Part shown: positions 34,752-44,307 of the stretch, in pieces | How the letters are laid out: the number at the start of each line of letters is the position of its first letter | Numbering within the stretch: the stretch's first letter is position 1 | Assembly: GCA_051208045.1 (NCBI GenBank) | Contig: JBPJFY010000002.1 | Location: 62,001-126,000, forward strand | Length of the DNA: 64,000 nt | Direction of reading: 5' to 3' | Source: LZORAL124-50-18 sp051208045 | GTDB taxonomy: Bacteria > Pseudomonadota > Gammaproteobacteria > Pseudomonadales > Oleiphilaceae | Program-made: the position numbers and the translations under genes | The notes under the pieces: generated by a model | The model's database searches: none | The model's input: only the letters and a program-made list of their open reading frames with translations | What the model was told of the DNA's origin: nothing

Positions 34752-36569
34752 ATGAATGACCGTGCGCACTCCACGCCGCTTAACTGGTCCCTGACAGAAT
34801 CCTCTATTATGAATCAGATCGACAACAAGACAGATCTCCAAAAGGCCTTAGGCCTGTGTCGCAGCTCCTTCCTTACGGTGGGGTTTTTCAGCCTGTTTAT
34901 CAATACGCTGATGTTGACCCCGGCTATTTATATGTTACAGGTATACGACCGCGTCGTTACCAGTGGCAGTCATTCAACGCTGGTCATGATCACGCTGATC
35001 ATGCTGTTGATGTTTATCACCCTGGGCGGTCTGGAGTGGGTGCGCTCACAGATTCTGGTGCGCGTCAGTACCCGTATCGATACTTTGTTGAATGCGCGCC
35101 TGTTCAATGCGTCCTTTAAACAAGCGCTGTATACCGGTGGTGTGCAGGCCAGCGCGCAACCGCTGTCGGACATGACCGGCTTACGACAGTTTATGACCGG
35201 TAACGGCCTGTTTGCGTTTTTCGATTCGCCTTGGCTGCCAATCTATATTGCCGTCATGTTTTTGTTTCACCCCTGGTTTGGCTGGGTGGGGGTATTTTCT
35301 GCCATCATTCTGGTCATTCTGGCGATTATTAATGAAAAGTCCACTCAGAAGCAGCTGGCAGAAGCCAACCAGTTTTCCATTGCCAACAATGCGTTCGTAT
35401 CGAAAAACCTGCGTAATGCCGAAGTCATTGAGTCCATGGGCATGTTGTCTGATATCCGGGACGTGTGGGCGGAAAAAAACAAGGAAATGCTGCATTTGCA
35501 GGCAGAAGCCAGCCGTAAGGCAGGGTCCATCACCGCATTGTCCAAGGTCATTCGTTTGACGGTTCAATCCCTGGTGTTAGGTCTGGGTGCTTACCTGGCG
35601 ATTGAGCAGGAAATTACGCCTGGGCTGATGATTGCCGGTTCGATTCTGTTGGGTCGGGCCTTGGCGCCGATTGATTTGATGATTGGTACGTGGAAGCAAT
35701 TTGTGGCTGCGCGCGGGCAGTATAATCGCCTGAATGACATGCTGGCACGAATTCCGGATGACCGGGATCGAATGAAGCTGCCTGATCCGGAAGGGACAAT
35801 CACCGTGGAAGGCGCCATTATTACGCCTCCCGGCAGCAAGTTGCCCGTGGTTAAGAATGTGTCTTTTGTGATTAATCAGGGGGATGTGGTTGGACTGATT
35901 GGTCCGTCTGCAGCGGGGAAATCAACGCTCGCACGCGGTATCCTGGGTATTTGGCCTACAGTCGGTGGAAAAATTCGTCTTGACGGCGCCGACGTGTTTA
36001 CCTGGAATCGGGAGGATTTAGGCCCGTTTATTGGCTATCTTCCACAGGATATTGAGTTGTTTGAGGGCACAATCAGTCAGAATATTGCTCGTTTTGGCGA
36101 GGTGGACGCAGAGCAGGTGGTTCATGCGGCCAAAATGGCGGGTGTACATGAAATGATTCTGCACCTGCCGGACGGTTACGATACCATGATCGGAGCCAGT
36201 GGCGGCGCACTGTCAGGTGGACAGCGGCAACGCGTTGGTTTGGCGCGTGCCTTGTACGGCAGTCCGAAACTGGTTGTGCTGGATGAGCCGAACTCCAACC
36301 TGGATGATCAGGGAGATGCCGCATTGGCTAACGCGTTGAAACAGCTGAAGCAGCAAGGCGCGACTGTGCTCATTATCTCCCATCGCACCAGCGTCATTGC
36401 CAGCGTCGACAAACTGTTGGTGATGCGTGACGGCACGATGACGCTGTATGGGCCGAAAGAAGAAGTGCTTCAAAAAATGAAGCAGATGGCCGCCGCGCAG
36501 CAAGCTGCGGTGCAACGACAAGCGCCTGTCCAGAGTATTCCTGTGACCACGCCGATTGGGTCTGCATAA
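34752..36569 (+). CDS. Type I secretion ABC transporter (PrtD/RsaD type permease-ATPase)
   Basis: The protein is up to 605 residues. The membrane domain (about 30-320) begins FFSLFINTLMLTPAIYMLQV, typical of the PrtD class, and has no N-terminal C39 peptidase or C39-like domain. The ATPase has Walker A GPSAAGKSTLARGILG (about 386), signature LSGGQRQRVGLARALYG (about 487) and Walker B LVVLDEPNSNLDDQGD. PrtD-class exporters move RTX proteins with uncleaved C-terminal signals. ATG 34752 or ATG 34809 could be the start; neither has a strong site. It forms a three-gene set with the HlyD and TolC genes downstream, and the obvious local substrate is the 2514-residue RTX protein. Confidence 0.92.
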   Translation: MNDRAHSTPLNWSLTESSIMNQIDNKTDLQKALGLCRSSFLTVGFFSLFINTLMLTPAIYMLQVYDRVVTSGSHSTLVMITLIMLLMFITLGGLEWVRSQILVRVSTRIDTLLNARLFNASFKQALYTGGVQASAQPLSDMTGLRQFMTGNGLFAFFDSPWLPIYIAVMFLFHPWFGWVGVFSAIILVILAIINEKSTQKQLAEANQFSIANNAFVSKNLRNAEVIESMGMLSDIRDVWAEKNKEMLHLQAEASRKAGSITALSKVIRLTVQSLVLGLGAYLAIEQEITPGLMIAGSILLGRALAPIDLMIGTWKQFVAARGQYNRLNDMLARIPDDRDRMKLPDPEGTITVEGAIITPPGSKLPVVKNVSFVINQGDVVGLIGPSAAGKSTLARGILGIWPTVGGKIRLDGADVFTWNREDLGPFIGYLPQDIELFEGTISQNIARFGEVDAEQVVHAAKMAGVHEMILHLPDGYDTMIGASGGALSGGQRQRVGLARALYGSPKLVVLDEPNSNLDDQGDAALANALKQLKQQGATVLIISHRTSVIASVDKLLVMRDGTMTLYGPKEEVLQKMKQMAAAQQAAVQRQAPVQSIPVTTPIGSA

Positions 36570-36644
36570 ACGCAGACTGTGATCCAAACACCCCACTATG
36601 TTTTCAAGGCTGTACGTTTGGTGCAGCCTGACAAGGAGTTTTGA

Positions 36645-37967
36645 ATGTCCGACTTAGCACAGGCTCAAAAGGCACAGATTGAGCTGAAAACCTCTGACTG
36701 GAGCTTGAAAGTGATAGGGCTGGTGATTCTGGCCATCACTTTTGGTCTGTTTGGTGGCTGGGCCACGTTTGCGCCGCTGGACAGCGCAGCACTGGCGTCT
36801 GGTGTGGTTACCGTGAAGAACTATCGAAAAACGGTGCAGCACCTGGAAGGAGGGATCGTCAAGGCAATCAAAGTCCGTGATGGCGACAAGGTTGCCAAGG
36901 ATGACGTCCTGGTGGTGCTGGATGATACGCAGGCACGCGCTCAGCTTGAAATATTGAACAGTCAGTTTATCACCACAAAGACATTGGAGTCCCGGCTGCT
37001 GTCCGAGCGGGATGAGCTCTCGGCGGTTACCTACCCTGAAGTCCTGATGACCATGCAGGATACTCGACTGGATGAAGCCAAACAGGGGCAGGAGCAAGTG
37101 TTTTCTGCGCGTAAGAATGCACGAGAAGGTGAAATTTCGGTACTGGAACAGCGCACTGAACAGTTAAAGTCGCAAATCGATGGCACACGCGCTATCCAAG
37201 CCAGTCAGCGTCAGCTGGCCAGCTCGTACGAAGAAGAAATCGAAGAGCTTCAGTCGCTGGTCAAGGAAGGGTATGCCGATAAGCAACGTTTAAGGGAGTT
37301 ACAACGTAATCATGCGCAGGTCATGGGTGAGCTGGGCAGGGGGGATTCAACGATTGCGGCCAACGAAATTCAAATCGGTGAAACCAAGCTGCAGATTCTT
37401 CAGCTGAAGAAGGACTTTCGCACAGAGGTGGTGAACCAGCTGGGTGAAGTTCAGGCAAAGCTGTTTGATATCAATGAGCGTATGGCCGCCATGAAGGACC
37501 GTGTTGTTCGCACGGAAGTCAAAGCGCCCAGCTCTGGTATGGTGCTGGGTCTGGCAGTTCACACCGTCGGCGGCGTCATTAGTCCCGGGTCAAAAATTCT
37601 GGACATTGTTCCGCAGTCAGAAGACTTGGTTGTGGAAGCTCAAGTGTCACCCATCGATATCGATCGCGTCGCTATTGGCACAACGGCCGAAATTCGATTC
37701 AGCGCATTCAAAAGCGCAGTGACGCCCACAGTGAAAGGCACCGTCGTTAATATTTCCGCGGATCGGTTGATCAACGAGCAAAGTGGCATGCCCTATTACC
37801 TGGCTCGGGTCGAAGTTTCGGAAAAAAGCATGCAGGACCTCGGTGATCTCAAATTGGTGCCCGGAATGCCCGCAGAAGTGTTGATCAATACCGGAGCACG
37901 CACGCTGCTCCAGTACATTGTGCAGCCCGCGACCAATGCATTCAAACGCTCCATGTTAGAAGACTAA
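36645..37967 (+). CDS. Type I secretion periplasmic adaptor (HlyD/PrtE family)
   Basis: The 440-residue protein starts at an ATG behind AAGGAG. It has one N-terminal membrane anchor (about 24-45, VIGLVILAITFGLFGGWATF), then the lipoyl-like half motif VQHLEGGIVKAIKVRDGDKV, a long coiled-coil hairpin (about 100-280), the second lipoyl half KAPSSGMVLGLAVHTVGGV, and a beta-barrel part ending near RTLLQYIVQPATNAFKRSM. It links the inner-membrane ABC exporter to the outer-membrane channel, 75 bases after the exporter gene. Confidence 0.93.
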   Translation: MSDLAQAQKAQIELKTSDWSLKVIGLVILAITFGLFGGWATFAPLDSAALASGVVTVKNYRKTVQHLEGGIVKAIKVRDGDKVAKDDVLVVLDDTQARAQLEILNSQFITTKTLESRLLSERDELSAVTYPEVLMTMQDTRLDEAKQGQEQVFSARKNAREGEISVLEQRTEQLKSQIDGTRAIQASQRQLASSYEEEIEELQSLVKEGYADKQRLRELQRNHAQVMGELGRGDSTIAANEIQIGETKLQILQLKKDFRTEVVNQLGEVQAKLFDINERMAAMKDRVVRTEVKAPSSGMVLGLAVHTVGGVISPGSKILDIVPQSEDLVVEAQVSPIDIDRVAIGTTAEIRFSAFKSAVTPTVKGTVVNISADRLINEQSGMPYYLARVEVSEKSMQDLGDLKLVPGMPAEVLINTGARTLLQYIVQPATNAFKRSMLED

Positions 37968-38049
37968 TCGGAGTGATGACGGAGCGCTGATGGAACGCGC
38001 TCCATAACTCGACCTCGACCTCCTCATCACCAGCAATGGAATACAGACT

Positions 38050-39366
38050 ATGCCCAGGAATACGTTCGCTCTTCGCTTGATCGGCGCTTTTTCATTATTT
38101 TCCGCAGCCAGTTTGGCGAATGGTGAAGATCTTGTCACCATGATGGATCAGGCACTTTCGGCGGACACGCGCATTAAAATCTCTGAATTTGAGGCGAAAA
38201 TCAGTGATGAGCAGGATTGGCAGGCGTTGGGACGTCTGTTACCGCAGCTCAGTGCGTTTGGTCAGTTTTCCCATAACGAACGGTCAGATAATGCCGACAC
38301 CGACAGCTACCGCGGGGAAAAATACAGTGTCTCGATGTCGCAGGTGGTGTTCAACTTTGATGCCTTTAACAACAAAATTCGTACGGCCCGAGTGTTGGAT
38401 CAGTCGAATTATGTCACCCAGGATGTGATAGGCACGGTGCTGCTGGATGTGACCGAAAAGTACCTCCAGGTTCTGGGAACGCGCGATAGTTTAGCCCTGG
38501 TGCAGGCGGAAAAGGAAAGCGTGCAGGGCCAACTGGATCGCTATGAAAAACTGTATGAAAAAGGCCTGATCAAGGTGACGGACCTCCTGGATGCCCGGGT
38601 TCGGCGAGACACCATTCAGGCAGACGAGATTGAAATTCTGAACAGTGTGGAAGTCGCGCGGGAAGCGTTGGTAAAAATGACCGGCAAATCTGTAGGTACG
38701 CTGGACCCGTTGCGTGCGCAATCTGAATTTCCCAAAGTGGAAGGGGCTGTCGAGGATTGGATAACGAAAGCGCAAAACACCAATCCAGCGCTGCTGGCCC
38801 AAAGAATGGGCGTGTTGGCGGCAGAAGCTGGCGCGCGTCAGGCCTACGGGAGTTATATGCCGCGTGTAGAATTACAATTGAATCACCAGAAAAGTGATGT
38901 CGGTTTTGAAAACTCACAAACCGCCCAAACAGACACGAACTATATCGCGTTAAATGTGAGTGTTCCCCTGTTTGCCGGCGGTTCAAACTACTTCCGTATT
39001 CGCGAGGCGCGCACGCGGGTTCAGTTGGAGCAAATGCGTGAAGAAGAGCAAATGCGTGAGCTGATGCGTGGTACGCGGGAAGCGTATCTCAATGCGCGCT
39101 CCAACGAGCGGCGCATTCAGGCTTCTGAGCGTCGCTTGAGCAGTGCACAAAAGTCGTATCAAGCCATGCAGGAAAGCTTCAAATACAGTGCGGTGACCGT
39201 GGTCGATGTGCTGGATGCACTGCAGGCGGAGTTTTCTGCTCGCCGAGATTTGCTGAATGCAAAGTACGCCTACTTGCTGGCGTGGTTGCAGTTGCACTAC
39301 CTGGCAGGTGAGCTGACACCGGAACAGATTCATGTGATGAACAATCTGCTTGCTCCAACACCCTGA
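38050..39366 (+). CDS. TolC-family outer-membrane channel of the type I system
   Basis: The 438-residue protein has a signal peptide (about 1-25, ending ANGED region) and the TolC helical-barrel repeat: the first half has YSVSMSQVVFNFDAFNNKI and GTVLLDVTEKYLQVLGTRDSL, the second half has NYIALNVSVPLFAGGSNYFR and YSAVTVVDVLDALQAEFSA. It is the third gene of the secretion set (PrtF/RsaF-like), so the machinery is complete. Its stop lies 16 bases before the ATG of the next glycosyltransferase, so secretion and glycan genes probably share a transcript. Confidence 0.92.
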   Translation: MPRNTFALRLIGAFSLFSAASLANGEDLVTMMDQALSADTRIKISEFEAKISDEQDWQALGRLLPQLSAFGQFSHNERSDNADTDSYRGEKYSVSMSQVVFNFDAFNNKIRTARVLDQSNYVTQDVIGTVLLDVTEKYLQVLGTRDSLALVQAEKESVQGQLDRYEKLYEKGLIKVTDLLDARVRRDTIQADEIEILNSVEVAREALVKMTGKSVGTLDPLRAQSEFPKVEGAVEDWITKAQNTNPALLAQRMGVLAAEAGARQAYGSYMPRVELQLNHQKSDVGFENSQTAQTDTNYIALNVSVPLFAGGSNYFRIREARTRVQLEQMREEEQMRELMRGTREAYLNARSNERRIQASERRLSSAQKSYQAMQESFKYSAVTVVDVLDALQAEFSARRDLLNAKYAYLLAWLQLHYLAGELTPEQIHVMNNLLAPTP

Positions 39367-39382
39367 GGAGCCTGTCGGATTC

Positions 39383-40567
39383 ATGAAAGTCATCGTCAAT
39401 GTGTCCTCGGTTTCCCCGCCGATTACGGGTATTGGCAACTACAGCCTGAACCTGGTCAGCGCGTTGTTGAATAAGCCAGAGATCGAAGATATTCGCGGTT
39501 TTGATGTGTCTGGCTGGTTTTCCCGAGAGCAACTTGCCCGTCGGCTGGATACGTTCAGCGTAGAGCACGTGGCTCCGAAAAGTACCGGGCTGCTCGCCAA
39601 GTATAAATTGAACGCAAAAGCCTTCGCGCGGAACATTCCGGGTGCCCGCAGTATGAAGCGTCGCCTGGTTGAACATCGCTTTGCGCAGTGCAGCGAAGGA
39701 TTAGCCGGGTATATCTATTGGGAACCCAACTATTTGCTGTTCCCGTTCAGTGGTCGGCGCATCACCACCATTCATGATTTGTCGCACATCTACTACCCGC
39801 AGTTCCACCCTAAAGACCGGGTGAAAGCCTTATCCCGGCACCTGAAATCTTCCATCGAGCGCAGTGATCACCTGATCGCGGTGTCCGAATTCTCTAAGCG
39901 CCAGATTCAGGAAGCATTTGCGGTGGATGATACTGCCATCTCTGTGGTGCACCCCGCTGTGGCGGAAACGTACCGGTGCGAAAAAAGTCCTGAACAAATT
40001 GCAGCGGTACGGCAGCGTTATGGCCTGCCGGCGCAGTTTGTGTTGTCTGTGGGAACCATGGAACCGCGAAAAAACCTGTCCGGGTTAATACGTGCGTTTG
40101 AGCGGTTGCCGGAGACGTTGCAGTCTGCGTACCCGCTGGTTTTTGTGGGTGCGAAAGGCTGGCTCTCTGAGGACATTGAAAAGCGGGTGGAGGCGTTGGT
40201 TGCGAAGCGAAGAGCGCTGAAGCTGGGGTATGTCTGCGCACAGGATATGCCCAGTCTCTACGCCGCTGCCACCTTATTTGCCTACCCTTCTTTTTATGAG
40301 GGGTTTGGTATGCCCATCGCCGAAGCGATGGCTGCCGGAACCGCAGTACTCACGTCCAATGTGTCTGCGATGCCGGAAGTGGCGGGTCAGGCGGCTGAGC
40401 TGGTTGCGCCGGAGGATATCGATAGCATTCAGTCAGGCCTTCAAAACGTGCTTGAAGATGCGGACCATCGCGCGTCGCTGGCGGAAAAGGGGCGAGTCCA
40501 TTCGCAGCAGTTCTGCTGGTCGGCGTCCTGTGATCGTCTCCTGGAGGTGTTCGCGCATGTGGGATAA
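39383..40567 (+). CDS. Glycosyltransferase family 4 (WbdA/WbcX-like)
   Basis: The 394-residue enzyme is taken from ATG 39383; an earlier start would lie inside the tolC-like gene. GT-B features are VSPPITGIGNYSLNLVSAL at the N-terminus, RRITTIHDLSHIYYPQFHP, VLSVGTMEPRKNLSGLIRAF, and YPSFYEGFGMPIAEAMAAG with the two catalytic-region Glu. The motif VGTMEPRKN with YEGFG is typical of mannosyltransferases of O-antigen assembly. It is followed after 26 bases by the Wzm-like permease gene. Confidence 0.9.
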   Translation: MKVIVNVSSVSPPITGIGNYSLNLVSALLNKPEIEDIRGFDVSGWFSREQLARRLDTFSVEHVAPKSTGLLAKYKLNAKAFARNIPGARSMKRRLVEHRFAQCSEGLAGYIYWEPNYLLFPFSGRRITTIHDLSHIYYPQFHPKDRVKALSRHLKSSIERSDHLIAVSEFSKRQIQEAFAVDDTAISVVHPAVAETYRCEKSPEQIAAVRQRYGLPAQFVLSVGTMEPRKNLSGLIRAFERLPETLQSAYPLVFVGAKGWLSEDIEKRVEALVAKRRALKLGYVCAQDMPSLYAAATLFAYPSFYEGFGMPIAEAMAAGTAVLTSNVSAMPEVAGQAAELVAPEDIDSIQSGLQNVLEDADHRASLAEKGRVHSQQFCWSASCDRLLEVFAHVG

Positions 40568-40593
40568 GCAGGTGACAGCCGGGTGAGCGTTCG

Positions 40594-41370
40594 ATGAACT
40601 GGTCTCTGATTTTCCATTTTACCCGACAGGATTTGCTGGATCGCTATTCCGGTTCTGTGCTCGGAGGGTTGTGGACGTTCATTTTGCCGCTCGTCAACAT
40701 CCTGATCTTTACCCTGGTGTTCTCCAAGATCATGGGGGCGCGGCTGGAAGCCTTTGGTGCTGAATTCAGCGAGTATAACTACAGTATTTACCTGGTGGCA
40801 GGCATCCTTGCCTGGAATGCGTTTGCCGCGACAGTGAATCGAGTCACAAATATTTTCGTCGATAAAGCCAACTTAATCGGTAAGGTCAACCTTTCGCTAT
40901 TAGCGTTGCCGCTCTATATTGTTGCTTCGGAAACCGTGGTCTACCTCATTTCCATGGGATTTTTTGCCGGGTTTTTGTTGATCATCGGATTTCCGTTTTC
41001 CTGGCACTGGCTGCTAATACCGCTGTTGTATCTTGTTCAACAACTCTTTGCCTATGCGCTGGGCTTTTTGTTGGCGGTGCTCAGCGTCTTCATTCGCGAT
41101 GTGCGGGAATTCGTCAATGTTTTTCTTCAATTGTGGTTTTGGCTGACCCCGATTGTGTATGTGGTTCAGATTTTACCCGAGGAGTCCCAAGCGGTTTTCT
41201 TGTGGAATCCCATGTATTTAATGATAGAGTCATACCGTGAGGTGATATTGAATCACGCGGTGCCCGACCATTCCGCACTGTTGTTTATCGGTGTGGTTTC
41301 GCTTGGCTTGCTGTGGGTTGGGCACTTTCTCTTCCGTAAACTTGAAAAAGATATTCGGGACTTCATCTAA
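40594..41370 (+). CDS. wzm: Polysaccharide ABC exporter permease (Wzm-like)
   Basis: The 258-residue ABC-2 type permease has about six membrane segments and the family start LIFHFTRQDLLDRYSGSVLG followed by LWTFILPLVNILIFTLVFS. Later features are LSVFIRDVREFVNVFLQLWF and FLWNPMYLMIESYREVIL. It exports undecaprenol-linked glycan across the inner membrane with the ATPase encoded three bases downstream. This arrangement defines an ABC-dependent (not Wzy-dependent) O-antigen-type pathway, in which whole chains are finished in the cytoplasm. Confidence 0.92.
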   Translation: MNWSLIFHFTRQDLLDRYSGSVLGGLWTFILPLVNILIFTLVFSKIMGARLEAFGAEFSEYNYSIYLVAGILAWNAFAATVNRVTNIFVDKANLIGKVNLSLLALPLYIVASETVVYLISMGFFAGFLLIIGFPFSWHWLLIPLLYLVQQLFAYALGFLLAVLSVFIRDVREFVNVFLQLWFWLTPIVYVVQILPEESQAVFLWNPMYLMIESYREVILNHAVPDHSALLFIGVVSLGLLWVGHFLFRKLEKDIRDFI

Positions 41371-41373
41371 GTC

Positions 41374-42591
41374 ATGATCAAGGTGATGGGATTGAAAAAG
41401 CGCTTCAAACTGTATGAGAAGCCTGTGCATCGGTTGAAGGAAATGATCTTCCGGAGAAGCTTTCACAACAGTTATGAGGCGTTGAAAGGCGTAACCTTCA
41501 CGGTAAAAACCGGCGAAACACTGGGTATTATCGGGAAAAACGGTGCGGGCAAGTCGACGCTGCTGAAAATACTGACGGGTGTGTTGCTGGCGGATGAAGG
41601 CCACATTGACATAGATGGCAAAATCACCGGACTGCTGGAGTTGGGTACGGGGTTTGATCACGACCAGACCGGGTTGCAGAACATTCTGTCCAACGGTTTG
41701 CTTCTAGGGATGACACGGGAAGAGATTGCGCGCAAGCAGGAAGACATCATCGCGTTTTCTGAATTGGGCGAGTATATTCATGAGCCGATTCGTACCTATT
41801 CCAGTGGCATGGTGATGCGTCTGGCGTTTTCGATCGCCATTCATGCGGATCCCCAGTGCTTTGTGGTGGACGAAGCGTTGTCTGTGGGCGATGGGCACTT
41901 TCAACAAAAGTGCATGCGGCGGATCAAGGCATTTCGGGAAATGGGCGGTTCGATTATCTTCGTCTCCCATGATTTGAATGCCGTAAAAATGTTGTGTGAC
42001 CGAGCTATCGTGCTGGATGGTGGCGCGGTGGTCTGCGCAGGGTCGCCCGAGGATGCAGTCAACCACTACAACAAAATCATGGCCGAGCTGGATCAGGAAG
42101 AAATGGTCGTTCGCCAGAAGCACAAACAGGCGCATAGCTTTGGCAATGGCGCGGCGGAAATTCTGGAAGCAGAACTCATCGGGCAGGATTCCGAATCCAA
42201 CGTGGTGTCGTCAGGTGAGTCGGTGACGATGCGCGTCCGGCTGGTTGCGCATCGTGATCTGGATGACATTACCGTCGGTGTGATGATTCGAGATCGGTTC
42301 GGGCAGGACATTTTTGGCACCAACAGCTTTCACTTGGGTAGTCCATTGTCAGGTAAGGCCGGTCAGGTGTGGGATGCCGTATTTCAGTTTCCAATGGATG
42401 TCGCGCCGGGAAAGTACACCGTGACTATTGCGTTGCACAGCCAGGAAAACCATATAGAAAACTGTTACCACTGGAGCGATAATTTGCTTGGGTTTGAAGT
42501 GGCAGGTATTCGGGGAAATCTGTTTTCCGGTGTCTGCCGGTTGCACCCGGAGTTGACAATTCACTCACTGGATCAAGTAGCGGTGTCCTAA
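41374..42591 (+). CDS. wzt: Polysaccharide ABC exporter ATPase with C-terminal glycan-binding domain (Wzt-like)
   Basis: The 405-residue protein has an ATPase domain (about 1-240) with Walker A GIIGKNGAGKSTLLKILTG, signature RTYSSGMVMRLAFSIAIHA and Walker B CFVVDEALSVGD. The extra C-terminal beta domain (about 255-405, VTMRVRLVAHRDLDDITVGV, GKYTVTIALHSQENHIENCY) resembles the Wzt carbohydrate-binding domain that recognises the modified non-reducing end of finished O-chains. That feature implies a chain-terminating modification, and the next gene encodes a candidate methyltransferase. Confidence 0.93.
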   Translation: MIKVMGLKKRFKLYEKPVHRLKEMIFRRSFHNSYEALKGVTFTVKTGETLGIIGKNGAGKSTLLKILTGVLLADEGHIDIDGKITGLLELGTGFDHDQTGLQNILSNGLLLGMTREEIARKQEDIIAFSELGEYIHEPIRTYSSGMVMRLAFSIAIHADPQCFVVDEALSVGDGHFQQKCMRRIKAFREMGGSIIFVSHDLNAVKMLCDRAIVLDGGAVVCAGSPEDAVNHYNKIMAELDQEEMVVRQKHKQAHSFGNGAAEILEAELIGQDSESNVVSSGESVTMRVRLVAHRDLDDITVGVMIRDRFGQDIFGTNSFHLGSPLSGKAGQVWDAVFQFPMDVAPGKYTVTIALHSQENHIENCYHWSDNLLGFEVAGIRGNLFSGVCRLHPELTIHSLDQVAVS

Positions 42592-42628
42592 ACACCGAAG
42601 TTCATTCTAAACGCGTGCGGAGAGCAGG

Positions 42629-44251
42629 ATGACGCAAACACCATTGGATATCGATGCATTAATGGAAAAGATCCGGGCCGAAGCCAGTACGCGGAATTCA
42701 GTGGTGGAATCCCTGCGACCCAGCGTCACACCGGGAAAAACTCGTTTGCCCCGACCGTCGGTCTCGATGGTGGGTCAATTTCGATGCGAGTCGCCCTTCC
42801 ACTATTCTGACTTTACGCAATACGATGGGGGGGCCTTCCTTGATGCTGTTTATCAAGGGCTACTCGGCCGAGACCCGGATGCTGAGGCCAGACAGCTCTA
42901 CTCAAGCTATCTGAAGCGGGGAGGCAGTAAGCTGTCACTGCTGGCCGAAATCAGGTTGTCGCCGGAAGGGCTGCAGAGACCTGTCGCATTGACCGGCATG
43001 GCGCTGATTCTTCGTCGTCACAGACTCTTTCAAAAACTGGGCCTTCTGGGGCGCGTTCTCCGCCGTCTGTGCGATCCTGTTGACCGGCTTTTTCTGAGAA
43101 ATTCGGGAAATCAACTTTCTCTGGACGACTTGAAAGCCGCAGAGCGCGCTCAGGTTCAATTTCAGAGCCAGCTGGTAGAGAAAGTGGAGAGGGTGCTGCA
43201 GCAACACACAGCAGACCAGCAGCACATGGAGCAGTCGGTCAACAATCTTCAGCGCAAGTTTGATCAACGTGTGAGTGGGCTGACGGACGAGATTCTAGCG
43301 TTAAAAGCATCGTTTGAGCGGGATGCACAGGGCCGAATGGCCGATATCCAACGCACGGTTGCCGAGCTTGCCGAAATGGTCGATCAGCGTGCAACCCAAT
43401 CGGATCTTGATGCTGCCACCTCCGCGCTCAAACAGCAGTTCACGTATCTGCAACGAGCGATCACCTTATCGACGGACAAACTGAAATCGCTGGCGGGAAC
43501 GGCACCTGAACAGGTGGAGGCCGCCGTAAGTCTTCAGGAAGACGCAGTACTGGACGCGTACTACGTCGCCTTTGAAGATGCCTGCCGAGGCACTCGTCGG
43601 GAAATCAAGCAGGGGCTGACGCACTATCTGCCGGTGTTTGCCGATTTAAGAGAGCAGCAGTCACTGGCCAATCTACCTGTGGTAGATTTGGGGTGTGGTC
43701 GGGGAGAATGGCTGGAATTGATGAGAGAGCAGGGCTGGCAAGGGCAGGGCATCGATTTGAATCCGGTGATGGTGGAGGTCTGTGGTGAATTTGGTCTGAC
43801 GGCACAATGCCTGGACGCGCTCACCTATCTCAAGTCGCTCCCGGAATCGAGCGTGGCCGCCATTACCGGCTTTCATATTATTGAACACTTACCCTTCGCC
43901 GTGCTGCATGGATTGTTTACCGAGGCCACCCGGGTGGTGAAAGCTGGTGGTGTGATTCTTTTTGAAACGCCCAACCCCGAAAACGTGCTCGTCGGTAGTC
44001 ATACCTTCTATCATGATTTTAGCCACCGCAACCCGGTAACGCCCTCCGCGATTACCTTTATGGCGCAGTACTTTGGCTTTGTTGAAGTGGAGATCATTCG
44101 CTCGCATCCTTATCCCGCCGAGGCAAAAGTTCCCGGTAATGACCCGTTGACGGAGCGGGTCAATGGGCATTTATGTGGCCCTCAGGACTATGCGCTGCTG
44201 GCCAGAAAGCCATTGATCGACCACGTGAGCCGCAGGCCCGTTCAGCACTAA
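42629..44251 (+). CDS. DUF4214 / coiled-coil / SAM-dependent methyltransferase, possible O-chain terminator
   Basis: The 540-residue protein has an N-terminal helix (LDIDALMEKIRAEAS), a short DUF4214-like unit (about 65-115, FLDAVYQGLLGRDPDAEARQ then LLAEIRLSPEG), a long coiled coil (about 165-300), and a class I methyltransferase (about 310-535) with motif I VVDLGCGRGEWLELM, GIDLNPVMVEVC, and GFHIIEHLPFAVLHGLF. The combination of methyltransferase, extended coiled coil and position after wzt resembles WbdD-type proteins that cap and measure O-antigen chains, but there is no kinase domain. DUF4214 here links it to the secreted DUF4214 proteins of the region. The role is inferred. Confidence 0.82.
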   Translation: MTQTPLDIDALMEKIRAEASTRNSVVESLRPSVTPGKTRLPRPSVSMVGQFRCESPFHYSDFTQYDGGAFLDAVYQGLLGRDPDAEARQLYSSYLKRGGSKLSLLAEIRLSPEGLQRPVALTGMALILRRHRLFQKLGLLGRVLRRLCDPVDRLFLRNSGNQLSLDDLKAAERAQVQFQSQLVEKVERVLQQHTADQQHMEQSVNNLQRKFDQRVSGLTDEILALKASFERDAQGRMADIQRTVAELAEMVDQRATQSDLDAATSALKQQFTYLQRAITLSTDKLKSLAGTAPEQVEAAVSLQEDAVLDAYYVAFEDACRGTRREIKQGLTHYLPVFADLREQQSLANLPVVDLGCGRGEWLELMREQGWQGQGIDLNPVMVEVCGEFGLTAQCLDALTYLKSLPESSVAAITGFHIIEHLPFAVLHGLFTEATRVVKAGGVILFETPNPENVLVGSHTFYHDFSHRNPVTPSAITFMAQYFGFVEVEIIRSHPYPAEAKVPGNDPLTERVNGHLCGPQDYALLARKPLIDHVSRRPVQH

Positions 44252-44307
44252 CCTACTAAAAGCACTAACAAACTAAAAGTACTAACCACCCAAGGATTCC
44301 CGTCGTT

